Part shown: piece after piece, positions 7,029 through 13,522 of the stretch
Numbering within the stretch: position 1 is the stretch's first letter
Layout: every line of letters begins with the position of its first letter
Source: Candidatus Dadabacteria bacterium UBA2774
GTDB taxonomy: Bacteria > Desulfobacterota_D > UBA1144 > Nemesobacterales > UBA2774
Length of the DNA: 15,306 nucleotides
Direction: 5' to 3'
NCBI GenBank assembly: GCA_002352485.1
Contig: DEIM01000205.1
Coordinates: 1-15,306 of the forward strand
Position numbers and translations under genes: made by a program
Notes under the pieces: generated by a model
Database searches by the model: none
Seen by the model: the letters and a program-made list of their open reading frames with translations, nothing else
What the model was told of the DNA's origin: nothing

Positions 7029-7568
7029 TCACTTTGCATCGGAGTATATCAAGTGTGACACATACGCCACCATAACGGCCACAATCGTACCGATTACAGA
7101 CTCCGCAAAACGGAGCGCGGCGTTCATAAACGGCTCTATATCGTTATTTATTACCGATATTATCATCACGACCGCTATCGTAAGACTGGTAAGTTTTACA
7201 TACTTAGTTATGCCGAGCAGATGGCATACAAATACCCCCACCCCTATGCATATTGCCAAACCGATTGCGGAAAAGTGGTAAAAATAAAGATATGTACCGC
7301 TAATCGCGGCCCCAAGGAACGAGCCTATAATTCTAAATACAGCAGAGTGCGAGGTCTCAGACCACTTGCTCTCAAGCACCATGACAGCCGACACCACCGA
7401 CCAGAGCCCCCCTTCCTGAGAGGTGCCCTCGTGGAATAGCGCAGTGAAGTTATATCCGGCAAAAAAAGCGATAAACGCCATGACGGTGTTGTTTATCATG
7501 GCTCTCGCCGAAAGCCGTGCAATATATTTATTCATAGGCGGGCTTAAAAGTACCTGACTCGTGCGCAT
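7029..7568 (-). CDS. Small FUSC / aromatic-acid-exporter-type membrane protein
   Basis: A 179-residue membrane protein with about five hydrophobic segments. The sequence GLWSVVSAVMVLESKW, then FRIIGSFLGAAISG and the late RFAESVIGTIVAVMVAY, follows the order of the FUSC/ArAE membrane domain (W-(A/S)-V-x-(S/T)-A-V, then R-x-x-G-(S/T)-x-x-G-A, then a final R-x-x-(D/E)-(S/T)-x-x-G). Full-length FUSC transporters are much longer; stand-alone domains of this size are known. It is the third gene of the adhC-fghA operon, 39 nt after fghA, so it may export an organic acid or an aldehyde-derived compound, but this is inference from position. No clear ribosome site precedes the ATG at 7568; Met12 (7535) is an alternative start. 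Confidence 0.7.
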   Translation of the reverse strand: MRTSQVLLSPPMNKYIARLSARAMINNTVMAFIAFFAGYNFTALFHEGTSQEGGLWSVVSAVMVLESKWSETSHSAVFRIIGSFLGAAISGTYLYFYHFSAIGLAICIGVGVFVCHLLGITKYVKLTSLTIAVVMIISVINNDIEPFMNAALRFAESVIGTIVAVMVAYVSHLIYSDAK

Positions 7569-7607
7569 AGATAAAAGTGCTCGGGTTTACGTGAGTAAGC
7601 TCATGGC

Positions 7608-8456
7608 TCACACCCGGCTCAGGTTCTTTGCGTGAAACTCAATATGCTCCTTGATAAAAGTGGCTATGAAGTAATAGCTGTGGTCATAGCCCTCCTGCAT
7701 CCTTAGCTTCACCGGGTATCCCGCCTCCTCGGCAGCATGCAGAAATATCTCGGGTTTTAGCTGCTCGTCCAAAAACTCGTCGTTCGTACCCTGATCTATC
7801 AGCACGGGGGTCATCACTTTTACTGTTTTAATAATCTCAGAGGCGTCATACTCCTTCCACAGCTCTTTGTTTTCGCCCAGATAGTTTGTAAACGCCTTCT
7901 GTCCCCATGGACATTCTGAAGGGGCTGAAATGGGAGAGAAAGCAGATATAGATCTGTAAAGCTCCGGGTTCCTGAGCCCTAGCACAAGCGCGCCGTGCCC
8001 GCCCATCGAATGGCCCGAGATGGCTACCCGGTCCATGTCCACGTTAAAGTTCGCGTCTATAACGGCGGGAAGCTCCTTTGCTGTATAGTCGTACATCCTG
8101 TAGCGCGGGCGCCAGGGCTCTGCTACAGCATTTAGGTAAAACCCCGCCCCCGAGCCAAAGTCCCAGGAGTCGTGCTCTCCGGGAAGATCGAGGCCCCTTG
8201 GACTTGTATCCGGGCACACGATCATCATCCCGCACTCTGAGGCCCACCTCTCGGCCCCGGCTTTCGTAATAAAATTTTCCTCATTACACGTAAGCCCAGA
8301 GAGCCAAAACATTACCGGCACATTGTTGTTCTTCTCAACAGCAGGCCTGAACACCGAGAACTTCATCTCGGTCCCCGTGGCCTTTGAGGGGTGCGAGTAA
8401 TAATCCACCCGGCCCCCGAAAGATTTATAAGTTCTTATAAGCTCGATCACGTACAT
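7608..8456 (-). CDS. fghA: S-formylglutathione hydrolase
   Basis: A 282-residue alpha/beta hydrolase of the esterase D family. It hydrolyses S-formylglutathione to formate and glutathione, the second enzymatic step of glutathione-dependent formaldehyde oxidation, in the cytoplasm. The early block WLSGLTCNEENF (51-62) and the SPRG/WDFGSGAGFY region are characteristic. The triad is visible: Ser150 in GHSMGG, Asp226 in DQGTNDEFL and His259 in GYDHSYYF. The length is normal for the family. The start is 9 nt after the stop of the dehydrogenase gene, so translation is probably coupled; no strong ribosome site of its own is seen. The pairing with the class III dehydrogenase makes the assignment very secure. 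Confidence 0.96.
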   Translation of the reverse strand: MYVIELIRTYKSFGGRVDYYSHPSKATGTEMKFSVFRPAVEKNNNVPVMFWLSGLTCNEENFITKAGAERWASECGMMIVCPDTSPRGLDLPGEHDSWDFGSGAGFYLNAVAEPWRPRYRMYDYTAKELPAVIDANFNVDMDRVAISGHSMGGHGALVLGLRNPELYRSISAFSPISAPSECPWGQKAFTNYLGENKELWKEYDASEIIKTVKVMTPVLIDQGTNDEFLDEQLKPEIFLHAAEEAGYPVKLRMQEGYDHSYYFIATFIKEHIEFHAKNLSRV

Positions 8457-8465
8457 ATCAGAATT

Positions 8466-9575
8466 CTAAAAACGAATGACACTCCTTATGCTCTTGCCCT
8501 CGTGCATCAAATGAAAAGCTTCGTTTATCTGCTCTAGCGGAAGCTCATAACTCACCAGCTCGTCGATCTTTATCTTCCCGTTCATATACTCGTCCACAAT
8601 TCCCGACAGCTCTGAGCGCCCCTTCACCCCTCCAAATGCAGTGCCCCTCCACACCCTTCCGGTAACAAGCTGAAACGGACGGGTCGATATCTCCTTTCCG
8701 CCTCCGGCAACTCCTATGATAGTAGATTCACCCCACCCCTTGTGACAGCACTCAAGAGCAGAGCGCATAATATCCACCTGGCCAACGCACTCAAATGAGT
8801 AATCCACCCCACCGTCCGTCATTTCTACAATTACGTTCTGCACGGGGTCCGATGATGATGCCGGGTTAACAAAGTCCGTCGCCCCCAGCTGCCCAGCGAT
8901 CTCAAATTTACCCTCGTTCACATCCACCGCGATTATCCTCTCTGCCTTTGCCATCACCGCGCCCTGTATCACAGAGAGCCCAATGCAGCCGAGTCCAAAC
9001 ACCGCGACTGTTGAGCCGGGCTTAACTTTTGCCGTATTCTGCACCGCCCCTATGCCCGTCGTAATGCCGCAGCCCAGAAGACACACCTTATCAAGGGGCG
9101 CCTCTTTACTCACAACCGCGAGAGAAATCTCGGGTATTACCGAGTACTCGGAAAATGTAGATGTACCCATGTAGTTATATATAGTTTTTCCGTTCTTTGA
9201 GAACCTCGTCGTTCCGTCGGGCATTAGCCCCCTGCCCTGCGTGTCCCTCACCGCCTGACACAGGTTCGTCTTTCCCGAAAGGCAGTACTTACACTGCCTG
9301 CACTCGGGTATGTAGAGCGGCACCACATGGTCTCCCGGCTTAACAGTTGTTACCCCCGCTCCCACTTCCTCTACTACTGCGCCCCCCTCGTGTCCGAGTA
9401 TTACCGGGAACACTCCTTCCGGGTCTATACCCGAGAGCGTGTAGGCGTCCGTATGACATACGCCCGTTGCGTGCATACGACAGAGTACTTCACCCTCTTT
9501 TGGGCCCTCAAGCTCCACCTCTTCTATTACAAGATCTTTCTCAGGCTCCCACGCGACCGCGGCAATCGTTTTCAT
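8466..9575 (-). CDS. adhC: S-(hydroxymethyl)glutathione dehydrogenase (class III alcohol dehydrogenase)
   Basis: A 369-residue zinc-dependent dehydrogenase, the usual length. It oxidises S-hydroxymethylglutathione, formed from formaldehyde and glutathione, to S-formylglutathione with NAD+. Catalytic zinc ligands are Cys40 (GVCHTDAYTLSG), His62 (GHEGG) and Cys169 (LGCGITTGIG). The structural zinc site is Cys92, Cys95, Cys98 and Cys106. The Rossmann motif is GLGCIG (194-199), and Asp218 at the end of the next strand fits NAD+ preference. VRDTQGRGLMPDGTTRF is a class III signature; Arg110 appears to match the Arg that binds the glutathione carboxylate. AGGAGG lies 7 nt before the ATG. It is the first gene of the operon with fghA and the FUSC-type gene. 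Also known as frmA or flhA in other species. Confidence 0.96.
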   Translation of the reverse strand: MKTIAAVAWEPEKDLVIEEVELEGPKEGEVLCRMHATGVCHTDAYTLSGIDPEGVFPVILGHEGGAVVEEVGAGVTTVKPGDHVVPLYIPECRQCKYCLSGKTNLCQAVRDTQGRGLMPDGTTRFSKNGKTIYNYMGTSTFSEYSVIPEISLAVVSKEAPLDKVCLLGCGITTGIGAVQNTAKVKPGSTVAVFGLGCIGLSVIQGAVMAKAERIIAVDVNEGKFEIAGQLGATDFVNPASSSDPVQNVIVEMTDGGVDYSFECVGQVDIMRSALECCHKGWGESTIIGVAGGGKEISTRPFQLVTGRVWRGTAFGGVKGRSELSGIVDEYMNGKIKIDELVSYELPLEQINEAFHLMHEGKSIRSVIRF

Positions 9576-9622
9576 TTATTATCCTCCTAGCTTTGTAGAG
9601 CTCATTTTTGTATTGAATCCCT

Positions 9623-9652
9623 ATTATCTCATAAACGTGCAATCAATGTCAA
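9623..9652 (-). promoter_or_regulatory. Sigma70-type promoter of the adhC-fghA-FUSC operon
   Basis: On the minus strand TTGACA (9652-9647), an 18-nt spacer and GATAAT (9628-9623). It predicts a leader of about 40 nt before the ATG at 9575. I see no copy of the AAGACGACTGGTCAT operator here. Confidence 0.65.
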
Positions 9653-9793
9653 AATATTTGCGGACCACCATCCAGAACCTATTTAAAGCTACTAATTCAG
9701 CCGGTTATATAAACGATTTGTGCCGGATATCTATAGCTTTTCAAGCATAACCTTCCGCCCTCATACTATTTAATCTGAGACCCAGAAAACCTA

Positions 9794-9823
9794 TTGACAC
9801 AGAGGCCCCAAATCACCTATAAT
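9794..9823 (+). promoter_or_regulatory. Near-consensus sigma70 promoter of a small transcription unit
   Basis: TTGACA (9794-9799), an 18-nt spacer and TATAAT (9818-9823). Both hexamers match consensus exactly, so strong transcription toward the terminator at 10018 is expected, starting near 9830. Confidence 0.75.
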
Positions 9824-9857
9824 ATAAGTAAGTCGTAATTGAATAGGAGGTATAAAT

Positions 9858-9890
9858 ATGGATAATCATGGTGACGTTCCACCTGACTAG
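9858..9890 (+). CDS. Ten-residue ORF MDNHGDVPPD, possible leader peptide or broken small gene
   Basis: AGGAGG (9845-9850) lies 7 nt before the ATG, one of the best ribosome sites in the window. The frame stops at TAG after ten codons. Reading on past it gives IGLYIDKLFIGEG, then TAA (9930-9932), then EEEPKITAYKS and TGA (9966-9968). Both internal stops are one C-to-T change from Gln codons (CAG, CAA), so this may be a small gene with two nonsense mutations. Alternatively the ten-residue peptide is real; it ends Pro-Pro-Asp, a motif known to slow ribosomes without EF-P. No known family is recognised. Confidence 0.35.
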   Translation: MDNHGDVPPD

Positions 9891-9987
9891 ATTGGCCTTT
9901 ATATCGACAAACTATTCATTGGCGAGGGGTAAGAGGAAGAGCCAAAAATAACAGCTTATAAAAGCTGAGAAACAAAACAAACAAAAG

Positions 9988-10018
9988 AAAAAAGGGAGCT
10001 TAAAACGCTCCCTTTTTT
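9988..10018 (+). terminator. Strong rho-independent terminator of the small unit
   Basis: AAAAAAGGGAGC (9988-9999) pairs perfectly with GCTCCCTTTTTT (10007-10018) around the loop TTAAAAC. The six T close the stem. The A run on the other side would let it work in both directions. Confidence 0.9.
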
Positions 10019-10114
10019 ATATCTAAGTTAGTCTTTACGATACCACAAAAAACCCCCGGCAATTTCCACCATTCTCGACACCTAATTAACCCACCCACGT
10101 TGTGAGTGAAATGC

Positions 10115-10228
10115 CGTCATTGCAAGGGAACAAAGTAACCGTTTGCCACACCGAAGCTTTAGCGAAGGAGGGCGGCAATCCCCTCCAATCTAGACACCAA
10201 ACAAATCCGCTCATTCCGAGGCTCTCGC
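10115..10228. repeat. Dispersed short intergenic repeats (copy 2)
   Basis: Contains gtcattgcaaggg (10115), gctttagcgaagg (10156-10168) and ccgctcattccgaggctctc (10207-10226). These match pieces of the cluster at 6851-7012, but in a different order. No open gene is seen in 10021-10306. Confidence 0.5.
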
Positions 10229-10306
10229 ATGTCGTATTGTTTCCATATCAGAAAGTACTAGACAAAAATCCTTCTTGATACTGTAGACTCTAATTTTTAA
10301 TATTTC

Positions 10307-10335
10307 TTGACATATAAGACGACTGGTCATATACT
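10307..10335 (+). promoter_or_regulatory. Promoter of the TetR gene, giving an almost leaderless message
   Basis: TTGACA (10307-10312), a 17-nt spacer and TATACT (10330-10335). Transcription should start near 10342, only about 3 nt before the ATG at 10345, and no ribosome site is present. The operator described next fills the spacer. Confidence 0.7.
10316..10330 (+). promoter_or_regulatory. Operator core, site 1 (autoregulation of the TetR gene)
   Basis: AAGACGACTGGTCAT lies between the -35 and -10 boxes and reaches the first base of the -10. The same 15 bases recur before the SDR gene at 10979. A repressor bound here would block RNA polymerase. Confidence 0.65.
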
Positions 10336-10344
10336 CATATTCCT

Positions 10345-10947
10345 ATGAGCAGATCGAGAAAGAATGAAGCTATCAGAGAGCAGCTCCTTGATATAGGTGT
10401 AGCTATGTTTATCGACCAGGGGTTTCACGGTACGGGCATACAAGAAGTAGTCGATCAGGTCGGAATCCCCAAAGGCTCATTCTACAATTACTTTAAAAGT
10501 AAGGAGGATTTCGGAGCCCAGGCCATTATCCATTACTCTGATAATTTTAAAGAATTTCTCCAGGCTGTAGTTAACACTTCAAAGAAAGACGCGGCACAGG
10601 CGTTAAATCAGTTTTTCGATAACCTCATTGCGCTCTTTAACAGTAAAGACTGTAAAGAGGGATGTTTGCTCGGCAACTTTGCGGCTGAAATCAGCGACAG
10701 CAGTAAAATCGGCAGAGAAACAATGTCGATATGCGTTAATGAGTGGAAAGACCTTTTAAAAGAATTGATTATTAGGGGGCAAGAACAAGGTCATATTAAA
10801 AAAGATTTGAGTCCGAACGACCTGGCAGACTTTTTTTTGAATTTTCTTGAGGGCTCGATCTTAAGAATGAAGATAGAGGGCAGTACTGCGCCGCTTGAGC
10901 AGATGCGGGAAACTTTTACAGAATACGCGCTAAGATCCAGGTCTTAA
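10345..10947 (+). CDS. NemR-like TetR/AcrR-family transcriptional repressor
   Basis: A 200-residue regulator. Residues about 8-55 are the TetR DNA-binding domain, with the helix-turn-helix GIQEVVDQVGIPKGSFYNYF (31-50) and the following KSKEDFG. The ligand domain has EGCLLGNFAAEISD (105-118). In E. coli NemR the matching stretch holds Cys106, the redox and electrophile sensor; here Cys107 lines up with it and Cys103 is nearby. This suggests response to reactive aldehydes, quinones or chlorine species, by inference. The gene's promoter contains an operator shared with the SDR gene downstream, so the protein probably represses both. The start ATG has essentially no leader. It also lies next to the formaldehyde operon, although that promoter lacks the operator. 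Confidence 0.85.
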   Translation: MSRSRKNEAIREQLLDIGVAMFIDQGFHGTGIQEVVDQVGIPKGSFYNYFKSKEDFGAQAIIHYSDNFKEFLQAVVNTSKKDAAQALNQFFDNLIALFNSKDCKEGCLLGNFAAEISDSSKIGRETMSICVNEWKDLLKELIIRGQEQGHIKKDLSPNDLADFFLNFLEGSILRMKIEGSTAPLEQMRETFTEYALRSRS

Positions 10948-10978
10948 ATATAAAGCGATATTTTTTTGTTCTTTAAAC

Positions 10979-10996
10979 AAGACGACTGGTCATCTT
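10979..10996 (+). promoter_or_regulatory. Operator, site 2 (before the SDR gene)
   Basis: AAGACGACTGGTCATCTT, with the same 15-base core as site 1. It is a near palindrome: 14 of 18 positions match its reverse complement (AAGAyGACyrGTCrTCTT), as expected for a TetR dimer. Any promoter around it is degenerate. Confidence 0.65.
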
Positions 10997-11069
10997 GATG
11001 AGAAAAAGAATTGCACAAGAAGAAATAAATCAAAAAATCTAATTAAAAACCAATCAGGAGGTAGTAAAT

Positions 11070-11837
11070 ATGTCATTTACAAATAAAGTAGTATTAATTT
11101 CAGGAGCAGGATCAGGTATCGGCAAAGAAACAGCCTATGACTTTCTCAAAAAGGGAGCCAAAGTGGTTGTAAACGGCAGAAGGGAATCTGTGCTGGCTGA
11201 GGCATTTAAAGACCACAACGGCAACGTGAAGTACGCCCCGGGCGATATCGGCAATCCTGAGACCGCTAAACGGATGGTTGATACTGCGATGGAAGCATTC
11301 GGCGGTGTGGATATAGTGGTAAATAATGCCGGGATTTTTACCCCTAAACCGTTTCTCGACGAGACCGAAGAGGGCCTTGAAAATTATATAGACACTATAT
11401 TAAAGGGCACATTCTTCCTATCACAGGCCGCAATACCCGAGATCAAAAAAAGAGGCGGCGGCGCAATAGTCAACGTTGGCTCTATGTGGGCGACGCAGGC
11501 GGTCGAGGCCACACCGTCGAGCGCCTACTCGGCAGCTAAAGGCGGCGTGCATACACTCACGAGAAATCTTGCCATAGAATTCGCCAAGGACAATATTCGC
11601 GTGAACGCTGTGGCGCCGGCTGTGGTCGAGACTCCTGTATACGGGAGCTTTATCCCTGAAGACCAGGTAGCAGAGGTATTAGCTGGATTTAACGGTTTTC
11701 ATCCGCTAGGGCGTATTGGTCAGCCAAAAGATATAGTATCCGCAATAACCTTTCTAGCTTGTGATGAATCGGGCTGGATTACGGGCGCTGTAATCCCTGT
11801 AGACGGTGGAGTAACAGCAGGAAGAAATACAAATTAA
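11070..11837 (+). CDS. Short-chain dehydrogenase/reductase (classical SDR)
   Basis: A 255-residue classical SDR. The cofactor motif is GAGSGIG (12-18), followed by Arg37-Arg38 after the second strand, which favours NADP(H). NNAG is at 85-88, and the catalytic residues are Ser138, Tyr153 and Lys157 (YSAAK). The closing TGAVIPVDGG is typical. AGGAGGT precedes the ATG by 7 nt. It resembles 3-oxoacyl-ACP reductase and glucose dehydrogenase-like members, but the substrate cannot be deduced. It lies 122 nt after the TetR gene with the repeated operator between, so it is the likely regulated target, perhaps reducing a reactive carbonyl compound. That role is inferred from context only. Confidence 0.9.
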   Translation: MSFTNKVVLISGAGSGIGKETAYDFLKKGAKVVVNGRRESVLAEAFKDHNGNVKYAPGDIGNPETAKRMVDTAMEAFGGVDIVVNNAGIFTPKPFLDETEEGLENYIDTILKGTFFLSQAAIPEIKKRGGGAIVNVGSMWATQAVEATPSSAYSAAKGGVHTLTRNLAIEFAKDNIRVNAVAPAVVETPVYGSFIPEDQVAEVLAGFNGFHPLGRIGQPKDIVSAITFLACDESGWITGAVIPVDGGVTAGRNTN

Positions 11838-11850
11838 GGATAATCATTAT

Positions 11851-11875
11851 CCCGGGAGGTCTAGTGCCTTCCGGG
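11851..11875. terminator. Hairpin after the SDR gene, weak terminator
   Basis: CCCGGGAGG pairs with CCTTCCGGG (one G-T pair) around TCTAGTG, 13 nt after the stop codon. There is no T run behind it, so it may stabilise the mRNA end or act only weakly. Confidence 0.4.
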
Positions 11876-11936
11876 ACCCACTCTCGATACTATAAAGTAA
11901 ACTTGTATGTTGATTTAATTTTAATGCAAGAGAATA

Positions 11937-12401
11937 TTACTCTAAGTCAGGACAATCTCCAACGCGCCTACCCTGTCTTACAGAATCGATAGTAAACTCC
12001 TCTTCCTGTAACGGCAGGACCATCTTAAAGTGACAGTAAAGCTCGGTTTGTGTGGTGCTGCAGTCTCCCTTCCCCTTCATCTCCGGCATTCCAGGAGTGC
12101 CGCCCGAACGCTTCGTACTCTGGCAGGATATATCAAAACTAGCCTTGTTTCCGTCTTTTTTCACATTATCCAAAGAGCAATTAGCAGCACTCGGAAGATA
12201 GCCGCTTGGATCTAAAACCGGCGCATCAATACACACATCCATAATTTGGATTTTGGGTTCAGGGTTTAGATTAGAGCTCGTTTTGCTCGTGACTGTATAC
12301 AATCCCGGGGTTATCGGAAGCGTGGGGTCCTCGGCCTGGGCGTCTGAGAACGCAAACTGGGCCATTAGTACAAGTATAGTTACCAACATTACTCTTTTCA
12401 T
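11937..12401 (-). CDS. Exported DUF3617-type protein, paralogue 1
   Basis: A 154-residue protein with signal peptide MKRVMLVTILVLMAQFAF and likely cleavage after AQA. The mature part shows PGLY near its start, VCI, NCSL, GNKASFD and ISC, and ends in RVGDC; this pattern is shared by the three genes that follow upstream on the same strand. The P-G-x-(W/Y) opening and spaced Cys are those of DUF3617, a family of small periplasmic or secreted proteins without known activity. This copy has two more Cys (about GDCSTTQTELYCHF). An ATG at 12416 is also in frame, but the AAAAGG 6 nt before 12401 and a normal signal peptide favour the later start. It lies 34 nt after paralogue 2 and is probably co-transcribed with it. 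Confidence 0.75.
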   Translation of the reverse strand: MKRVMLVTILVLMAQFAFSDAQAEDPTLPITPGLYTVTSKTSSNLNPEPKIQIMDVCIDAPVLDPSGYLPSAANCSLDNVKKDGNKASFDISCQSTKRSGGTPGMPEMKGKGDCSTTQTELYCHFKMVLPLQEEEFTIDSVRQGRRVGDCPDLE

Positions 12402-12435
12402 TATTAGCCTTTTCATCCTTTCAGCGCAGCCGAAC

Positions 12436-12882
12436 TCAGCTGCAGTCTCCTTTTCTAACCGCCTTACCGGCTGATTTAATTGAAAATTCCTGGCCTTCCG
12501 CTATTTCGGTCCTAACAACCTTTTTCCAAGAAATTTCTTTCCCCGACGCGCTGAACTCAAGCGAGCCGCTAACACTGGTAGACGCTTTTACATTTTTGCA
12601 CAGAAAATCAAAACTGAGTGTATTTCCCTTACTCTTGTAATTGCTTACTTCACACTGGTCTTTTCTAGCCATCTCGCCCGCAGGGTCGAGCTTCGCGTCC
12701 TTCACGCAGCGGTCTATCTTTTTGACCACTTCTTCAGAATCTTGGGTGGATGAGCTGGTTTCCGTAAACTCATAGTTCCCAGGTTCTATATTTAGAATTT
12801 TATATTCCTCAGCCCATGCAGAACCGTACATAAAGCACAAGAGCAAAGCTCCCGCAATTAATATATTTCGGTAATTCGCCAT
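12436..12882 (-). CDS. Exported DUF3617-type protein, paralogue 2
   Basis: A 148-residue protein and the most diverged of the four. The signal peptide ends GSAWA. The shared landmarks are PGNY, RCV, QCEV, GNTLSFDFLC and the ending RKGDCS. The conserved four Cys imply two disulfide bonds in the periplasm. GGGGAGG lies 9 nt before the ATG. The third quarter (SVSGSLEFSASGKEISWKK) aligns with the strand region of the others, although identity is low. No enzyme motif is present. I found no clear promoter in the 73-nt gap before it, so it may be read from the promoter of paralogue 3. Confidence 0.72.
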   Translation of the reverse strand: MANYRNILIAGALLLCFMYGSAWAEEYKILNIEPGNYEFTETSSSTQDSEEVVKKIDRCVKDAKLDPAGEMARKDQCEVSNYKSKGNTLSFDFLCKNVKASTSVSGSLEFSASGKEISWKKVVRTEIAEGQEFSIKSAGKAVRKGDCS

Positions 12883-12955
12883 TTGTAAGAACCTCCCCGA
12901 ATCTTTTTACAGACCCGTTAATATTTACTTAAAGATTGCCAGGAAAAGGATATTT

Positions 12956-13399
12956 TTAGCAATCCCCAACCCGTTTCGCATCGCCTTCCGAGATTACCTC
13001 AAACGTGCCGCCGTTATGCGGGGCCTGCAGCTGAAACTTATAGGAGAAAGAAGTCTCCTGCACGCTGTACTCCATATGCCCTGTAAGGTCCATACCGTTT
13101 GGTGAAGTACACTTCATATCAAAGCTCGATTTATTACCCGTTTTTTTCAGGTTAGTAAGGGTGCATCTTTCAGGATCGGGCAAGAACGACTGGGGGTTTA
13201 TGGTAGTACCCTCTATGCACCTCTCAATAGTCTTTTTGGAAAGCGCGTTATCAAGACTCGACCTCATCTTGGTCATAATTTCGTATTTACCGGGCTTGAT
13301 TTTCGGCTCATCTTGAGCCCAGGAATCGCTGTGGAGCATAAACCCTGTCACGATTAATAGAGCACTTGCAACAAATGCCCCTCGCCATTGGCGCTTCAT
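12956..13399 (-). CDS. Exported DUF3617-type protein, paralogue 3
   Basis: A 147-residue protein with a signal peptide to about HSDSWA. Landmarks: PGKY, RCI, INPQSFLPDPERCTL, GNKSSFDMKC and a terminal RVGDC that is the very end of the chain. GGAGGAG lies 7 nt before the ATG, and a promoter (TTGAAT, 17 nt, TATACT) precedes it, so this copy can be expressed apart from paralogue 4. The region after the third Cys (GHMEYSVQETSFSYKFQLQ) reads as paired beta strands, matching paralogue 4 closely. Function unknown. Confidence 0.75.
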   Translation of the reverse strand: MKRQWRGAFVASALLIVTGFMLHSDSWAQDEPKIKPGKYEIMTKMRSSLDNALSKKTIERCIEGTTINPQSFLPDPERCTLTNLKKTGNKSSFDMKCTSPNGMDLTGHMEYSVQETSFSYKFQLQAPHNGGTFEVISEGDAKRVGDC

Positions 13400-13435
13400 A
13401 TGTATTCTCCTCCGAGATAGTAATTTTAGTGTGAA

Positions 13436-13464
13436 AGTATATTCAGTTAAAATGCGGTATTCAA
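13436..13464 (-). promoter_or_regulatory. Promoter of DUF3617 paralogue 3
   Basis: On the minus strand TTGAAT (13464-13459), a 17-nt spacer and TATACT (13441-13436), predicting a leader of about 30 nt. Confidence 0.55.
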
Positions 13465-13522
13465 TCTTTTTTTAGACAGTTATTTTTTAAATCGGCTTGT
13501 GAATATTCCCGTACATCCACCC

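Larger units (their letters stand above)
9830..10018 (+). ncRNA. Short transcript of about 190 nt: candidate small RNA or tiny-peptide mRNA
   Basis: Defined by a near-consensus promoter ahead and a strong terminator at its end; the start point is inferred. Inside are AGGAGG, a 10-codon ORF, a second overlapping 27-codon ORF (ATG 9868, stop 9949-9951, no ribosome site of its own) and a perfect hairpin CAGCTT-ATAA-AAGCTG (9952-9967). No known RNA family is recognised. The rest of the 769-nt gap 9576-10344 holds the two flanking promoters and degraded dispersed repeats. Confidence 0.5.

Noticed and set aside
9347..9598. 83-codon Leu/Pro/Arg-rich plus-strand frame
   Set aside because: It is antisense to adhC, with composition typical of a shadow frame.
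9888..9932. Stop-codon reassignment (TAG/TAA read as Gln) to explain the small ORF
   Set aside because: Other genes in the window end normally at TAA, TAG and TGA (adhC ends at TAG, the propeller gene at TAA), so the standard code holds.
9868..9951. 27-codon ORF (MVTFHLTRLAFIS...) overlapping the 10-codon ORF
   Set aside because: The ribosome site is 17 nt upstream of its ATG, too far, and it has no recognisable features; kept only as a note within the small-unit feature.
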